The notes under the pieces are model-generated. The model did not search any database. It was not told the origin of the DNA and saw only the letters and a program-made list of their open reading frames with translations. A DNA stretch of 39,435 bases from Inquilinus limosus (lineage in GTDB: Bacteria > Pseudomonadota > Alphaproteobacteria > DSM-16000 > Inquilinaceae), in the NCBI RefSeq assembly GCF_002195995.1, contig NZ_NHON01000057.1:1-39435 (forward strand). Direction: 5' to 3'. This document shows, piece after piece, positions 10,935-22,689 of this stretch; position 1 is the first letter of the stretch, and each line of letters begins with the position of its first letter. Both the position numbers and the translations under genes were made by a program.

Positions 10935-12060
10935 TTATGTGGTCTGCAGGTCCTCGCCCTGTCCCTTCAGCTTCGCGGCGAGCGAGGCTTCCAGGAACTG
11001 GTCGATGTCGCCGTCCAGCACGGCGGAGGAGGCGCTGGTCTCCACCCCCGTGCGCAGGTCCTTCACCATCTGGTAGGGCTGCAGCACATAGCTGCGGATC
11101 TGGTGGCCCCAGCCGATGTCGGTCTTCTCGGCGTTCAGCGCGTCGGCCTGGGCCTCGCGGATCTTCAGCTCGCGCTCGTAGAGGCGGGCGCGCAGCATGT
11201 CCATCGCCATGGCCCGGTTGCGATGCTGCGACCGGTCGTTCTGGCAGGCGACGATGACGCCGGTCGGGATATGGGTGATGCGGATCGCCGAATCCGTCTT
11301 GTTGACGTGCTGGCCGCCGGCGCCGGAGGCCCGGTAGGTATCGACCTTCAGATCCTTGTCCAGGATCGTGATCTCGATCGTGTCATCGACCACCGGCGAC
11401 ACCGCGACCGAGGAGAAGCTGGTGTGCCGCCGCGCCGCGCTGTCGAACGGGCTGATCCGCACCAGGCGGTGCACGCCCGATTCGGTCTTCAGCCAGCCAT
11501 AGGCGTTGTGACCCTTGATCAGCACCGTGGCGGACTTGATCCCGGCCTCTTCGCCCGAGCTCTCTTCCAGCCACTCGACCTTGAAGCCGTGCTGCTCGGC
11601 CCAGCGCACATACATGCGCAGCAGCATCTGGCCCCAATCCTGGGCCTCGGTGCCGCCGGCGCCGGCATTGACCTCGAGATAGCAGTCATTGCCGTCGGCC
11701 TCGCCCGACAGCAGGCTTTCCAGCTGGCGCTTGGCCACCCGCTCGGCCACTTTGCCCAGCTCGGCCTCGGCGTCGGCCAAAACTCCGGCATCGTCCTCGG
11801 CCTCGGCCAGCTCGATCAGGCCGAGCGCATCCTCGAAGTCGCCCGCCAGCGCCTTGTAGGCACCGATGGCGTCATCGAGATGGGTGCGCTCGCGCAGCAG
11901 CGCCTGCGCCTTCTCGGGGCTGTCCCAGAGCTTGGGGTCCTCGGCGAGGGTGTTCAGCTCGTCCAGTCGTCGGAGTGCGTTATCCCAGTCAAAGAGACCT
12001 CCTCAGCAGCGCGAGCGACTGCTTGATCTCTTGGGCCTTGGCTTCGGTCTCGGCGCGCAT
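10935..12060 (-). CDS. prfB: Peptide chain release factor 2, with programmed +1 frameshift
   Basis: RF2 recognises UGA and UAA stop codons and releases the finished peptide on the ribosome. Translation starts at the ATG at 12060, reads 23 codons and meets an in-frame TGA at 11991-11989. The stop is preceded by CTT and, three bases earlier, by an internal AGGAGG (12003-11998), the classic recoding site. Shifting +1 gives [13 protein letters not shown] and an open frame to 10935, for a product of about 374 residues. The RF2 signatures are present: the SPF tripeptide in [11 protein letters not shown] and [16 protein letters not shown] with the catalytic GGQ. The shift makes RF2 level self-regulating. 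This is not a sequencing error. Confidence 0.96.
11986..12003 (-). promoter_or_regulatory. prfB +1 recoding site
   Basis: On the minus strand AGGAGG, TCT, CTT, TGA, C. The internal Shine-Dalgarno sits at the standard spacing from the CTT slip codon, and the UGA is followed by C, a poor termination context that favours the shift. The layout matches the well-studied enterobacterial site, with AGGAGG replacing AGGGGG. Confidence 0.93.
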
Positions 12061-12097
12061 GCCGTGCGCTCCTCTCCAATTCCATTCGGTCACAAAA

Positions 12098-12122
12098 TTA
12101 CGGGCCGCGCGGCGGCCCGTAA
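12098..12122 (-). terminator. Intrinsic terminator between ilvD and prfB
   Basis: An 11-bp perfect stem TTACGGGCCGC / GCGGCCCGTAA with a three-base loop is followed on the minus strand by TTTTG. It lies between the ilvD stop (12313) and the prfB start (12060) and probably ends ilvD transcription. Confidence 0.75.
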
Positions 12123-12189
12123 ACGCGAAAGGCGGGATGTAGGACGGATCGGCCCGCAGGTAAAGGCCGCGGGCGGGAAAACGCAGAGC

Positions 12190-12276
12190 AATCGCTTGAG
12201 AGTGAGGAGATGTTTTCTGGTGTTGCCTCTCCCGCCAGGCGGGAGAGGCAATCGGAGCTCATCGTCTCAAGCGATT
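12190..12276. repeat. Nested palindrome downstream of ilvD
   Basis: The outer arms AATCGCTTGAGA (12190-12201) and TCTCAAGCGATT (12265-12276) enclose a family A hairpin with 14-bp perfect arms TTGCCTCTCCCGCC / GGCGGGAGAGGCAA (12223-12251). The second hairpin and GGGTGAGGG tail of the full element are absent. No gene lies in this 252-base gap. Confidence 0.75.
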
Positions 12277-12312
12277 TTCCCGACGGACAACGCCATTCCG
12301 CCGACCCGGACC

Positions 12313-14175
12313 TCAGCCTTTCCGCGGCTTCAGCTGGCTGACGTCGCGCACGGCGCCGCGGGCGGCGCTGGTGGTCAGGGCGGCATAGGCCTGCAGCGCC
12401 ATCGAGACTTTCCGCGCCCGCGGCGCCGAGGGCTGCCAGCCGCCATCGGCGCGGGCGTTCATCGCCGCCCGGCGATGCGCCAGCTCCTCGTCCGACACGG
12501 CGAGGTGGATCTTGCGGTGCGGGATGTCGATCTCGATGGTGTCGCCCTCCTGCACCAGGGCGATGGCGCCGCCCTCGGCCGCTTCGGGCGAGACATGGCC
12601 GATCGACAGGCCGGAGGAGCCGCCGGAGAAGCGGCCGTCGGTGACCAGGGCGCAGACCTTGCCCAGGCTCTTCGACTTCAGATAGCTGGTCGGGTACAGC
12701 ATCTCCTGCATGCCGGGGCCGCCCTTCGGGCCCTCGTAGCGGATCAGCACCACGTCGCCGGGCTTGATGTGGTCGCCCAGGATGCCCTCGACCGCTGCGT
12801 CCTGGCTCTCGAAGATCCGGGCGGGGCCGGAGAAGGTCAGGATGCTGGCGTCGACGCCCGCGGTCTTCACCACGCAGCCATCCTCGGCGATGTTGCCGTA
12901 CAGCACCGCTAAGCCGCCGTCGGGGCTGAAGGCGTGCTCCAGGTCGCGGATGGTGCCGCGCTTGCGGTCGGCGTCGACGCTGGGGTAGCGCGCATCCTGG
13001 CTGAACGCGACCTGGGTCGGGATGCCGCCCGGCGCCGCGGCGTAGAAGCGGTGCACGGCCTCGCTGTCGGTGCGCTTGATGTCCCACTGGTCCAGCGCGG
13101 CCGACAGGCTCTCGGCATGGACCACGTGGGTGTCGCGGTTCAACAGGCCGGCGCGGTCCAGCTCGCCCAGGATGGCCATGATGCCGCCGGCGCGGTGGAC
13201 ATCCTCCATATGCACGTTCGGCACCGCGGGCGCGACCTTGCACAGCACCGGCACGCGGCGCGACAGCCGGTCGATATCGGCCATGGTGAAGTCGACCCCG
13301 CCCTCCTGCGCCGCCGCCAGCAGGTGCAGCACGGTGTTGGTCGACCCGCCCATGGCGATATCGAGGGTCATGGCGTTCTCGAAGGCGGCGAAGCTGGCGA
13401 TGGCGCGCGGCAGCACCGACTCGTCGTCCTGCTCGTAATGACGCTTCACCAGGTCGACGATCAGGTGCCCGGCCTCGACGAACAGGCGCTTGCGGTCGGC
13501 ATGGGTGGCCAGGGTCGAACCGTTGCCCGGCAGCGCCAGGCCCAGCGCCTCGGTCAGGCAGTTCATCGAATTGGCGGTGAACATGCCGGAGCAGGAGCCG
13601 CAGGTCGGGCAGGCCGACCGCTCGATCACCTTGACCTCGTCGTCGCTGTTGCGGCTGTCGGCCGCGGCGACCATGGCATCGATCAGGTCCAGCGCCTTGG
13701 TCTCGCCGCCGACCTTGACCTTGCCGGCCTCCATCGGCCCGCCGGACACGAACACCACCGGGATGTTCAGCCGCATCGCGGCCATCAGCATGCCGGGCGT
13801 GATCTTGTCGCAGTTCGAGATGCAGACCATGCCGTCGGCGCAATGCGCGTTGACCATGTACTCGACGCTGTCGGCGATGATCTCGCGCGACGGCAGGCTG
13901 TACAGCATGCCGTCATGGCCCATGGCGATGCCGTCATCGACGGCGATGGTGTTGAACTCCTTGGCGACGCCGCCCGCGGCCTCGATCTCCCGCGCCACCA
14001 GCTGGCCGAGGTCCTTGAGGTGGACATGGCCGGGCACGAACTGGGTGAAGGAGTTGACGACGGCGATGATCGGCTTGCCGAAATCCGCATCCGTCATGCC
14101 GGTCGCCCGCCAGAGCCCGCGGGCTCCGGCCATGTTGCGGCCGTGGGTGGTGGTGCGGGAACGATAGGCTGGCAT
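12313..14175 (-). CDS. ilvD: Dihydroxy-acid dehydratase
   Basis: A 620-residue Fe-S enzyme that dehydrates 2,3-dihydroxy-isovalerate and 2,3-dihydroxy-3-methylvalerate in valine, isoleucine and leucine synthesis (EC 4.2.1.9). The cluster cysteines are visible: Cys122 in [10 protein letters not shown] and Cys195 in [12 protein letters not shown], at the same numbers as in the E. coli enzyme. The VSGGPMEAG and [15 protein letters not shown] blocks are also present. The length is that of the IlvD (not Edd) branch. It is a single gene here, with a terminator after it. Confidence 0.97.
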   Translation of the reverse strand: MPAYRSRTTTHGRNMAGARGLWRATGMTDADFGKPIIAVVNSFTQFVPGHVHLKDLGQLVAREIEAAGGVAKEFNTIAVDDGIAMGHDGMLYSLPSREIIADSVEYMVNAHCADGMVCISNCDKITPGMLMAAMRLNIPVVFVSGGPMEAGKVKVGGETKALDLIDAMVAAADSRNSDDEVKVIERSACPTCGSCSGMFTANSMNCLTEALGLALPGNGSTLATHADRKRLFVEAGHLIVDLVKRHYEQDDESVLPRAIASFAAFENAMTLDIAMGGSTNTVLHLLAAAQEGGVDFTMADIDRLSRRVPVLCKVAPAVPNVHMEDVHRAGGIMAILGELDRAGLLNRDTHVVHAESLSAALDQWDIKRTDSEAVHRFYAAAPGGIPTQVAFSQDARYPSVDADRKRGTIRDLEHAFSPDGGLAVLYGNIAEDGCVVKTAGVDASILTFSGPARIFESQDAAVEGILGDHIKPGDVVLIRYEGPKGGPGMQEMLYPTSYLKSKSLGKVCALVTDGRFSGGSSGLSIGHVSPEAAEGGAIALVQEGDTIEIDIPHRKIHLAVSDEELAHRRAAMNARADGGWQPSAPRARKVSMALQAYAALTTSAARGAVRDVSQLKPRKG

Positions 14176-14333
14176 GGGTCGGGTCCGCTGCTCGGGTCAC
14201 TTTCGGTCGGTCGGGGCAGCCTGCGGTTGTCAGAAAAGAACCACGGCGCTCGTCGGAAACGTCCGATCCAGAAAGAACGCCATTCCCGCCCGCGGCGCAA
14301 GGGCGGCGGACGCAACGCTCCCGCGCGTTCTGC

Positions 14334-14765
14334 TTAGGAAATCAGGTGAAGAGCCTGGCTTCCGCCGTGGACGGCGTCGGTCACCAAGCGGCGATCGAAG
14401 GTGGCGAGCTGGCCGTGATGGGCAAGGGCAAGAGCCAGGAGATACGTGTCGGTGAGCTGGCCGGAGCTCAGCAGGCGGCCGGGATCGATCCTGGCGGAAT
14501 CCATCAGGCTGATGTCGTCGGGCCAGAATGTGTGGCCCGGCAACGCACACAGGCCCATCAGGATCGGCATGACGGCGGCGGGTGATCCTGGAGAGTTTGG
14601 ATAGCGCGGGTGTCCCACAATCCGCAGCACGCCGTTCTCGGTGAGCGGGCAGGTCGCCCAGGCTTGCCGGCCCCGGGCGACAAACCAGTCATGCGCAGCG
14701 TCGTGCTGGACGTGGCCGGGATCAATCAACGCGATCAGCACATTGACGTCGAGCAGGAAGATCAT
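14334..14765 (-). CDS. vapC: PIN-domain toxin, VapC type
   Basis: A 143-residue PIN-fold ribonuclease. The acidic residues expected at the Mg2+ site are visible: Asp6 in FLLDVNVLIAL, Glu in PLTENGVLRI (about 43), Asp in QLTDTYLLALA and Asp in LATFDRRL. It belongs to the longer group related to the mycobacterial PIN family. Its ATG overlaps the antitoxin stop by four bases (ATGA), the standard translational coupling for such pairs. The RNA target is unknown; VapC proteins usually cut tRNA or rRNA. Confidence 0.88.
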   Translation of the reverse strand: MIFLLDVNVLIALIDPGHVQHDAAHDWFVARGRQAWATCPLTENGVLRIVGHPRYPNSPGSPAAVMPILMGLCALPGHTFWPDDISLMDSARIDPGRLLSSGQLTDTYLLALALAHHGQLATFDRRLVTDAVHGGSQALHLIS

Positions 14766-14995
14766 TCCGGCAGGTCGTCCTGCAGCTGCTTCACCAGCTC
14801 AAATGTCACCGGTACCGGGCTATCGGCGGCGGGCAGCAGTGGAATCCCGTTACGATGCTTGCCGCCAGAGGCACGGGGACTCAGCGACCTGCGAGCCAGA
14901 TCGGAGATAACTTCGCCAAGGGTCTTCCGCTGTTGCGCCGCAAGACCCTTGGCGGCAGCCAGGACGTCATCGTCGATGGCCAAGGTGGTACGCAT
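14762..14995 (-). CDS. vapB: VapB-type antitoxin
   Basis: A 77-residue antitoxin. The N-terminus MRTTLAIDDDVLAAAKGLA is a ribbon-helix-helix-like DNA-binding segment, and the rest is a Pro-rich, acidic tail ending in DDLPE that would wrap the toxin. The chosen ATG at 14995 has GGGGA upstream and matches the usual first residues; an in-frame start at 15019 lies inside the operator and is unlikely. With vapC it forms a two-gene operon behind a promoter and operator at 15009-15057. Confidence 0.85.
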   Translation of the reverse strand: MRTTLAIDDDVLAAAKGLAAQQRKTLGEVISDLARRSLSPRASGGKHRNGIPLLPAADSPVPVTFELVKQLQDDLPE

Positions 14996-15008
14996 TAGAT
15001 CCCCGCAT

Positions 15009-15057
15009 GCATCACGCATCAGTCATCACATTTGATGCGTGATGCTGAGCATGTCAA
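15009..15057 (-). promoter_or_regulatory. vapBC promoter and autoregulatory operator
   Basis: Perfect 13-bp arms GCATCACGCATCA (15009-15021) and TGATGCGTGATGC (15033-15045) face each other across 11 bases. Each arm holds two copies of the half-site GCATCA/TGATGC, four in all. On the minus strand a consensus TTGACA (15057-15052) is followed after 16 bases by TCAAAT (15035-15030), so the operator covers the -10 region. The TA complex probably represses itself here. Confidence 0.75.
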
Positions 15058-15062
15058 CGGGT

Positions 15063-16466
15063 CTATCGTGTCGATCGCGCGCCTCCGGGGCCGGGCGCCG
15101 GGTCGTCGGCGGTGTAGGCCGGGGTCGCCAGGCGCAGGCAGCTGACCACGGTGGCGGCGGTCGCCAGCCCGGCCGCGGTCAGCAGCGCCGCCCGGGCGCC
15201 ATGGTCGGGGAAATGGGCGAACAGCAGCGCCACCAGCGCCGCGCCGGTGGCCTGGCCCAGCAGGCGGGCGGTGCCGAGCATGCCGCTGGCGGCGCCGCTG
15301 CGGGCGCGCGGGGCCGACCCGATCATCACCCGGTTGTTGGGCGACTGGAACAGGCCGAAGCCGACGCCGCACAGCGCCATGCGCCAGACGATGCCGAAGG
15401 GGGAGGGATCCGCGGGCAGCGTCGCCATCAGCACCAGGCCGATGGCGAGGAGGGCGAGGCCGATGCCGCCCAGCAGGCCGGGCGGGTGCCGGTCGGACAG
15501 GCGGCCGGCGAAGGGCGCGGTCACCGCCACTGCCAGCGGCCAGGGGATCATCAAGAGGCCGACCTGGGCCGGGGAAAAGCCGTAGCCGGTCTGCAGCAGG
15601 AAGGGCAGGGCCACGAAGGCCGCCATCTGCGCCATGAAGGAGCTGATCGAGGTGGCGACCGACAGCCCGACCACCGGGATGCGCAGCAGGTCCAGCGGCA
15701 GCAGCGGCGTCGCCTGGGCCAGCTGCCGGCGCACCAGCCACACCGCGGCGGCGAGCCCCACGCTGAACTGCAGCGCCACCAGCCCCCAGTCCAGCCCATG
15801 GGCGATGCTGTCGATGCCGGTGATCAGCAGGCCGAAGGTGGCGGCGGATAAGAGCGCGCTCAGCAGGTCGAAGCGGCGGTCGGCCAGGTCGCTTTCCGGC
15901 AGGTTGCGGCTGCCGATGATCAGGGCGGCGACGCCCAGCGGCAGGTTGATCGCGAACAGCCAGGGCCAGGACGAGATCGACAGCAGGGCACCGGCGAAGC
16001 TGGGGCCGATGGTCGAGGCGCTGGCCGCGATCATGGCGTTGATGCCCAGCACATGGCCCAGCCGGGCGCGCGGGAAGATGTAGCGGATCAGCGCCGTGTT
16101 GACGCTCATGATCCCGGAGGCGCCGAAGCCCTGGGCGACGCGGGACAGGGTCAGCGTCAGCAGCGAATCCGACAGGGCGCAGGCGACCGAGGCGACGGTG
16201 AACAGAGCCAGGCCGCCGAGATAGATCCGGCGGTAGCCGACGATCTCGCCCAAGCCCGCCAGCGGCAGCAGCGAGACCACCACCGCCAGCTGGTAGGCGT
16301 TGACGATCCAGATCGACATCGACGGGCTGGCCTGGAACTCGGCGGCGATCGTCGGCAGCGCCACATTGGCGACGGAGCCGTCGAGCACGGCGAGCATGAT
16401 GCCGAGCACCACGGTGGCGAAGGCCCATCTGCGGCGGGGCAGGGGCAGGCCGTCGGGCAGGGACAC
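15063..16466 (-). CDS. MFS transporter, DHA2 (EmrB/QacA) type
   Basis: A 467-residue inner-membrane drug/proton antiporter candidate. The first helix carries VVLGIMLAVLDGSVANVALP, the DHA2 motif with Asp in helix 1. Further marks are WIVNAYQLA, and LGEIVGYRRIYLGGL as motif A. I count about 14 helices, as expected for this group. I prefer the GTG at 16466, with a GAGCGAGG stretch upstream; an ATG at 16520 is in frame and would add 18 charged residues. It is divergent from a MarR-type gene 114 bases away, which suggests local control by a drug-like ligand. The substrate is unknown. Confidence 0.88.
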   Translation of the reverse strand: MSLPDGLPLPRRRWAFATVVLGIMLAVLDGSVANVALPTIAAEFQASPSMSIWIVNAYQLAVVVSLLPLAGLGEIVGYRRIYLGGLALFTVASVACALSDSLLTLTLSRVAQGFGASGIMSVNTALIRYIFPRARLGHVLGINAMIAASASTIGPSFAGALLSISSWPWLFAINLPLGVAALIIGSRNLPESDLADRRFDLLSALLSAATFGLLITGIDSIAHGLDWGLVALQFSVGLAAAVWLVRRQLAQATPLLPLDLLRIPVVGLSVATSISSFMAQMAAFVALPFLLQTGYGFSPAQVGLLMIPWPLAVAVTAPFAGRLSDRHPPGLLGGIGLALLAIGLVLMATLPADPSPFGIVWRMALCGVGFGLFQSPNNRVMIGSAPRARSGAASGMLGTARLLGQATGAALVALLFAHFPDHGARAALLTAAGLATAATVVSCLRLATPAYTADDPAPGPGGARSTR

Positions 16467-16546
16467 GGATTGACCTCGCTCTTCGCGGCGGAAGCGCACG
16501 GCGCCCGCCGTCCATGGCATGATCCTGGACCCGGCCGTCTCGAATG

Positions 16547-16580
16547 GCTATGGCGTTTTAGCTATAACAGAATAGCAAAA
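16547..16580. promoter_or_regulatory. Promoter and operator between the MFS and MarR genes
   Basis: GCTAT (16561-16565) and ATAGC (16572-16576) form an inverted repeat whose flanking T and A runs extend it to TTTTAGCTAT...ATAGCAAAA with one mismatch; another GCTAT lies at 16547-16551. A -10 like TATAAC (16563-16568) lies within it, which would start transcription a few bases before the marR ATG at 16580. No ribosome site is visible, so the marR message may be leaderless. Confidence 0.5.
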
Positions 16581-17116
16581 TGATCGACCCGGACCAGATG
16601 ACCCAGACCGAGCGCGACCGGCTTGGCGCTTTCCGATTGCAGCTGATGGCGCTGCTGCGCCGGCTGCGGCGCGAATCCGACGGCGGCGACATCCCGCTGT
16701 CGCAGCTGATGCTGCTGGCCGCGCTGCTGCGCCTCGGCGGCACGGCCAGCCCGACCGAGCTCGCCGCGGTCGAGGGGCTGCGCTCGTCCAATGTCGCGGC
16801 GCTGCTGCGCGGGCTGGAGACGGACGGGCTGGTGCGGCGCGAGGCCGATGCCGGCGACCGGCGGCGGCTGCATGTCGTGCTCACCGATGCCGGCGCGCAG
16901 GCGGTGCTGGAGAACCGCAGCCGGCGCGAGGCCTGGATGGCCGAGGCCGTGGCGGCCTGCCTGACGCCGGAGGAACGGGCGCAGCTGATCGCGGTGGGCG
17001 CCCTGCTGCAGCGTCTGGCGGAGTATCAGGAGGGTGGATCGACCGCGCCCGTCCCCTCACCCTCCCATTCGCCAACGCGAATGGGTCCCTCCCTCTCCCC
17101 AAGGAGAGGGGAATAG
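16580..17116 (+). CDS. MarR-family transcriptional regulator
   Basis: A 178-residue winged-helix regulator. The helix-turn-helix region spans about residues 38-85 (LSQLMLLAALLRLGG, then LRSSNVAALLRGLETDGLV) and the wing is RREADAGDRRRLHVVLT. It probably binds the palindrome overlapping its own start and controls the divergent MFS gene. The last 27 or so residues, rich in Pro, Ser and Arg, are encoded by the palindromic repeat at 17052-17183, which also supplies the stop; the native C-terminus was probably near AEYQEGG. Confidence 0.85.
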   Translation: MIDPDQMTQTERDRLGAFRLQLMALLRRLRRESDGGDIPLSQLMLLAALLRLGGTASPTELAAVEGLRSSNVAALLRGLETDGLVRREADAGDRRRLHVVLTDAGAQAVLENRSRREAWMAEAVAACLTPEERAQLIAVGALLQRLAEYQEGGSTAPVPSPSHSPTRMGPSLSPRRGE

Positions 17117-17183
17117 GAGCAGCGGCCCTATACCTCTCCTTGGGGAGAGGTCGAAATCGCGTCAGCGATTTCGGGTGAGGGGG
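17052..17183. repeat. Composite intergenic palindrome, copy B1
   Basis: It begins CCCCTCACCCTCCC, contains hairpins CATTCGC / GCGAATG and CTCTCCCC / GGGGAGAG-type arms, then ACCTCTCCTT...GGGGAGAGGTCG, a second stem GAAATCGC / GCGATTTC and a GGGTGAGGGGG end. The right half has the same two-hairpin plan as family A. It fills the gap between marR and metH and runs into marR. A sister copy is at 29850-29977. Confidence 0.85.
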
Positions 17184-17213
17184 TGGCTCCGGCCCTTCCG
17201 CCGGCGCACGCCC

Positions 17214-20978
<3,765 letters not shown>

Positions 20979-21013
20979 GGCAAACGGCCGGTGGTTCCGG
21001 ATCGGGGCCGTAT

Positions 21014-21042
21014 GTAATGACATAAAGATATCTTTATATCAA
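21014..21042 (-). promoter_or_regulatory. Palindromic operator of metH
   Basis: Bases 21018-21041 form a 24-bp palindrome with 11 of 12 pairs matching; its 16-bp core ATAAAGATATCTTTAT is perfect. On the minus strand TTGATA (21042-21037) could be the -35 and CATTAC (21019-21014) a weak -10, so the palindrome fills the promoter. AT-rich AAGATATCTT cores are known for ArsR-family, S-adenosylhomocysteine-responsive repressors (SahR type) of methionine-cycle genes. That assignment is inference; no such regulator gene lies in the window. Confidence 0.65.
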
Positions 21043-21142
21043 CATTCGATGTCGCGAAGGGAGCGACAAATGTCGCCGTGAGAGCGACCGCTTACGCTGC
21101 CTGTCTCGCTTGGCGAGACCGTTTCAGAACGCCCATCCCTCG

Positions 21143-21231
21143 CCGTCATTGCGAGGAGGCGAAGCCGACGAAGCAATCCATCGCCCCGCGCGAGCGGCTG
21201 CATGGATTGCTTCGCTGCGCTCGCAATGACG
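21143..21231. repeat. Long palindrome of the GTCATTGCGAG family, copy C2
   Basis: The arms are CGTCATTGCGAG and CTCGCAATGACG, with inner arms GAAGCAATCCAT and ATGGATTGCTTC around a short GC-rich centre. It lies in the gap between metH and the ModA-like gene; relative to copy C1 the inner side arms GGAGGCGAAGCCGACG and CGCTGCG are on opposite sides. Confidence 0.85.
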
Positions 21232-21247
21232 ATATGGTGAAGCCTGC

Positions 21248-22039
21248 TTACTTGCCCGTCGCGGTCGGCTCCAGCCCGGTGGCGGCGATGGCCGGGGCGG
21301 CGGCGGGAGAGGCCAGGAAGTCGAGCAGCTTCCTGGCCGCTGCCGGGTCATGCGATCCGGCGACGATGCCGCCGGAATACAGCGTCACCTGCTGCAGCTC
21401 GGGCGGCAGCGGCCCGACCAGGTCGATGCCCTCGACCGCCTTCAGCTCGGCGATCTGCTGGAAGCCCAGCTCGGCCTCGCCCTTGGCCACGATCTCCCCG
21501 ACCGGGGTGGCCGGGATCTTGCGGGCCTTGCCTGCCATCTGCTCGGCGATGCCCAGGCGCTGGAACATCTGCGTGGAGATGTAGACGCCGCTGGCGCTGT
21601 CGGAATAGGCGATCGACTTGGCGGCCAGCAGGGCCTGCTTCACCGCCTCGGCCGTGCCGATGTCCGGCTTCGGCGCGCCGGCCTTGACCGCGACGCCGAT
21701 GCTGGAGCGGGCGAGCACGACCTTGCTGTCGGGCAGCACCTTGCCCTGCTTGATCAGGTCGTCCAGGGCGGTGCCGACCATGATCACGACATCCAGCTTC
21801 TCGCCGCGAGCCAGCCGGGCCGGCACGGCGTTGGGCGTGTCGCCCATCGACGGACCCCACTGGATCTTCAGGGTGTCGCCGCTGGCGCGCTCGTACTCCG
21901 GCGCCAGCGCGCGGTAGGCGGGGGCAAAGCCGCCGGAGCTGACGACCTGCATCTCGGCCGCGGCGGTGGGCTGGGCGAGAAGCAGCAGGCCGGCGACGGC
22001 GAAGGCGGCGGCGCGGGAGACGATCGGCGGCAGCATCAT
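21248..22039 (-). CDS. ModA-like periplasmic substrate-binding protein
   Basis: A 263-residue exported protein. A signal peptide is clear at residues 1-28 (hydrophobic FAVAGLLLLAQPTAAA). The mature part has the ModA-like type II binding-protein pattern: VVSSGGFAPAYRALAPEYE, then LDVVIMVGTALDDLIKQGKV, then GVYISTQMFQRLGI and GEIVAKGEAELGFQQIAEL. Family members bind molybdate or tungstate, but many distant ones have unknown ligands, and no permease or ATPase gene is adjacent. It is divergent from the MEKHLA gene. Confidence 0.82.
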   Translation of the reverse strand: MMLPPIVSRAAAFAVAGLLLLAQPTAAAEMQVVSSGGFAPAYRALAPEYERASGDTLKIQWGPSMGDTPNAVPARLARGEKLDVVIMVGTALDDLIKQGKVLPDSKVVLARSSIGVAVKAGAPKPDIGTAEAVKQALLAAKSIAYSDSASGVYISTQMFQRLGIAEQMAGKARKIPATPVGEIVAKGEAELGFQQIAELKAVEGIDLVGPLPPELQQVTLYSGGIVAGSHDPAAARKLLDFLASPAAAPAIAATGLEPTATGK

Positions 22040-22224
22040 GGGGCGGTTCCTCCGGTGAAACGGACCAGGGTCCTATCCTGACCGGAAACGCCGCGTCGCC
22101 TGGCCCGCCGCTGCGGCAGCCCAGCCATGCTCGGACACCGTGCCGCAGCCGGCTTGCCCTGCTTGGCTTTATGTCTGACCTAGCACCATGCGCGCGACCG
22201 TCCCGGCGCGTCCGGAGCCCCCTG

Positions 22225-22686
22225 ATGAGCCTCGCCCACGATCCCGATTTCCTGCGCCTCCTGGCGGGCAGCCATGCCCGTCTGGTCGGCACGCCGCTGC
22301 TGCCGGAGGAGGCGGGTCGCGACGATGCCGCCCAGGTCCGCTGGCTGTACGAGTCGGCGCCGTTCTGCGTGCTGGCACACAACACCGACGCCGACCCCCG
22401 CTTCGTCTATGCCAACAAGGCGGCCCAGGCCCGGTTCGAATATGGCTGGGACGAGTTCGTCACGCTGCCCTCCCGCCTCTCCGCCGAAGCGCCGGACCGG
22501 GCCGAACGCCAGCGCCTTTTGGATGCCGTCACCCGCGACGGCTTCATCGGCGACTATCGCGGCCTGCGCATCGCCAAATCCGGCCGCCGCTTCTGGATCG
22601 AGCGCGCCACCGTCTGGCAGCTGATCGACGAGGCCGGCGTGCTGCGCGGCCAGGCCGCGAGGTTCAGCGAGTGGCGGGACGAGTAG
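22225..22686 (+). CDS. MEKHLA domain protein
   Basis: A 153-residue PAS-like protein made almost entirely of a MEKHLA domain. Marks are RFVYANKAAQARFEYGWDEF, then LPSRLSAEAPDR, GDYRGLRIAKSGRRFWIE and the end GQAARFSEW. The ATG at 22225 has CCGGAG upstream and gives the usual short N-terminus; an in-frame ATG at 22171 would add 18 unrelated residues. The domain was first described in plant and bacterial proteins; its ligand and role are unknown. It converges on the P1 peptidase gene, with three bases between stops. Confidence 0.82.
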   Translation: MSLAHDPDFLRLLAGSHARLVGTPLLPEEAGRDDAAQVRWLYESAPFCVLAHNTDADPRFVYANKAAQARFEYGWDEFVTLPSRLSAEAPDRAERQRLLDAVTRDGFIGDYRGLRIAKSGRRFWIERATVWQLIDEAGVLRGQAARFSEWRDE

Positions 22687-22689
22687 CCC

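Noticed and set aside
11989-11991. In-frame TGA in prfB as a mutation or sequencing error
   Set aside because: It lies in a complete programmed-frameshift context, so the gene is intact.
20979-21142. Cobalamin or SAM riboswitch upstream of metH
   Set aside because: No B12-box or SAM-II core is recognisable, and the promoter-operator leaves a leader of only about 30 bases.
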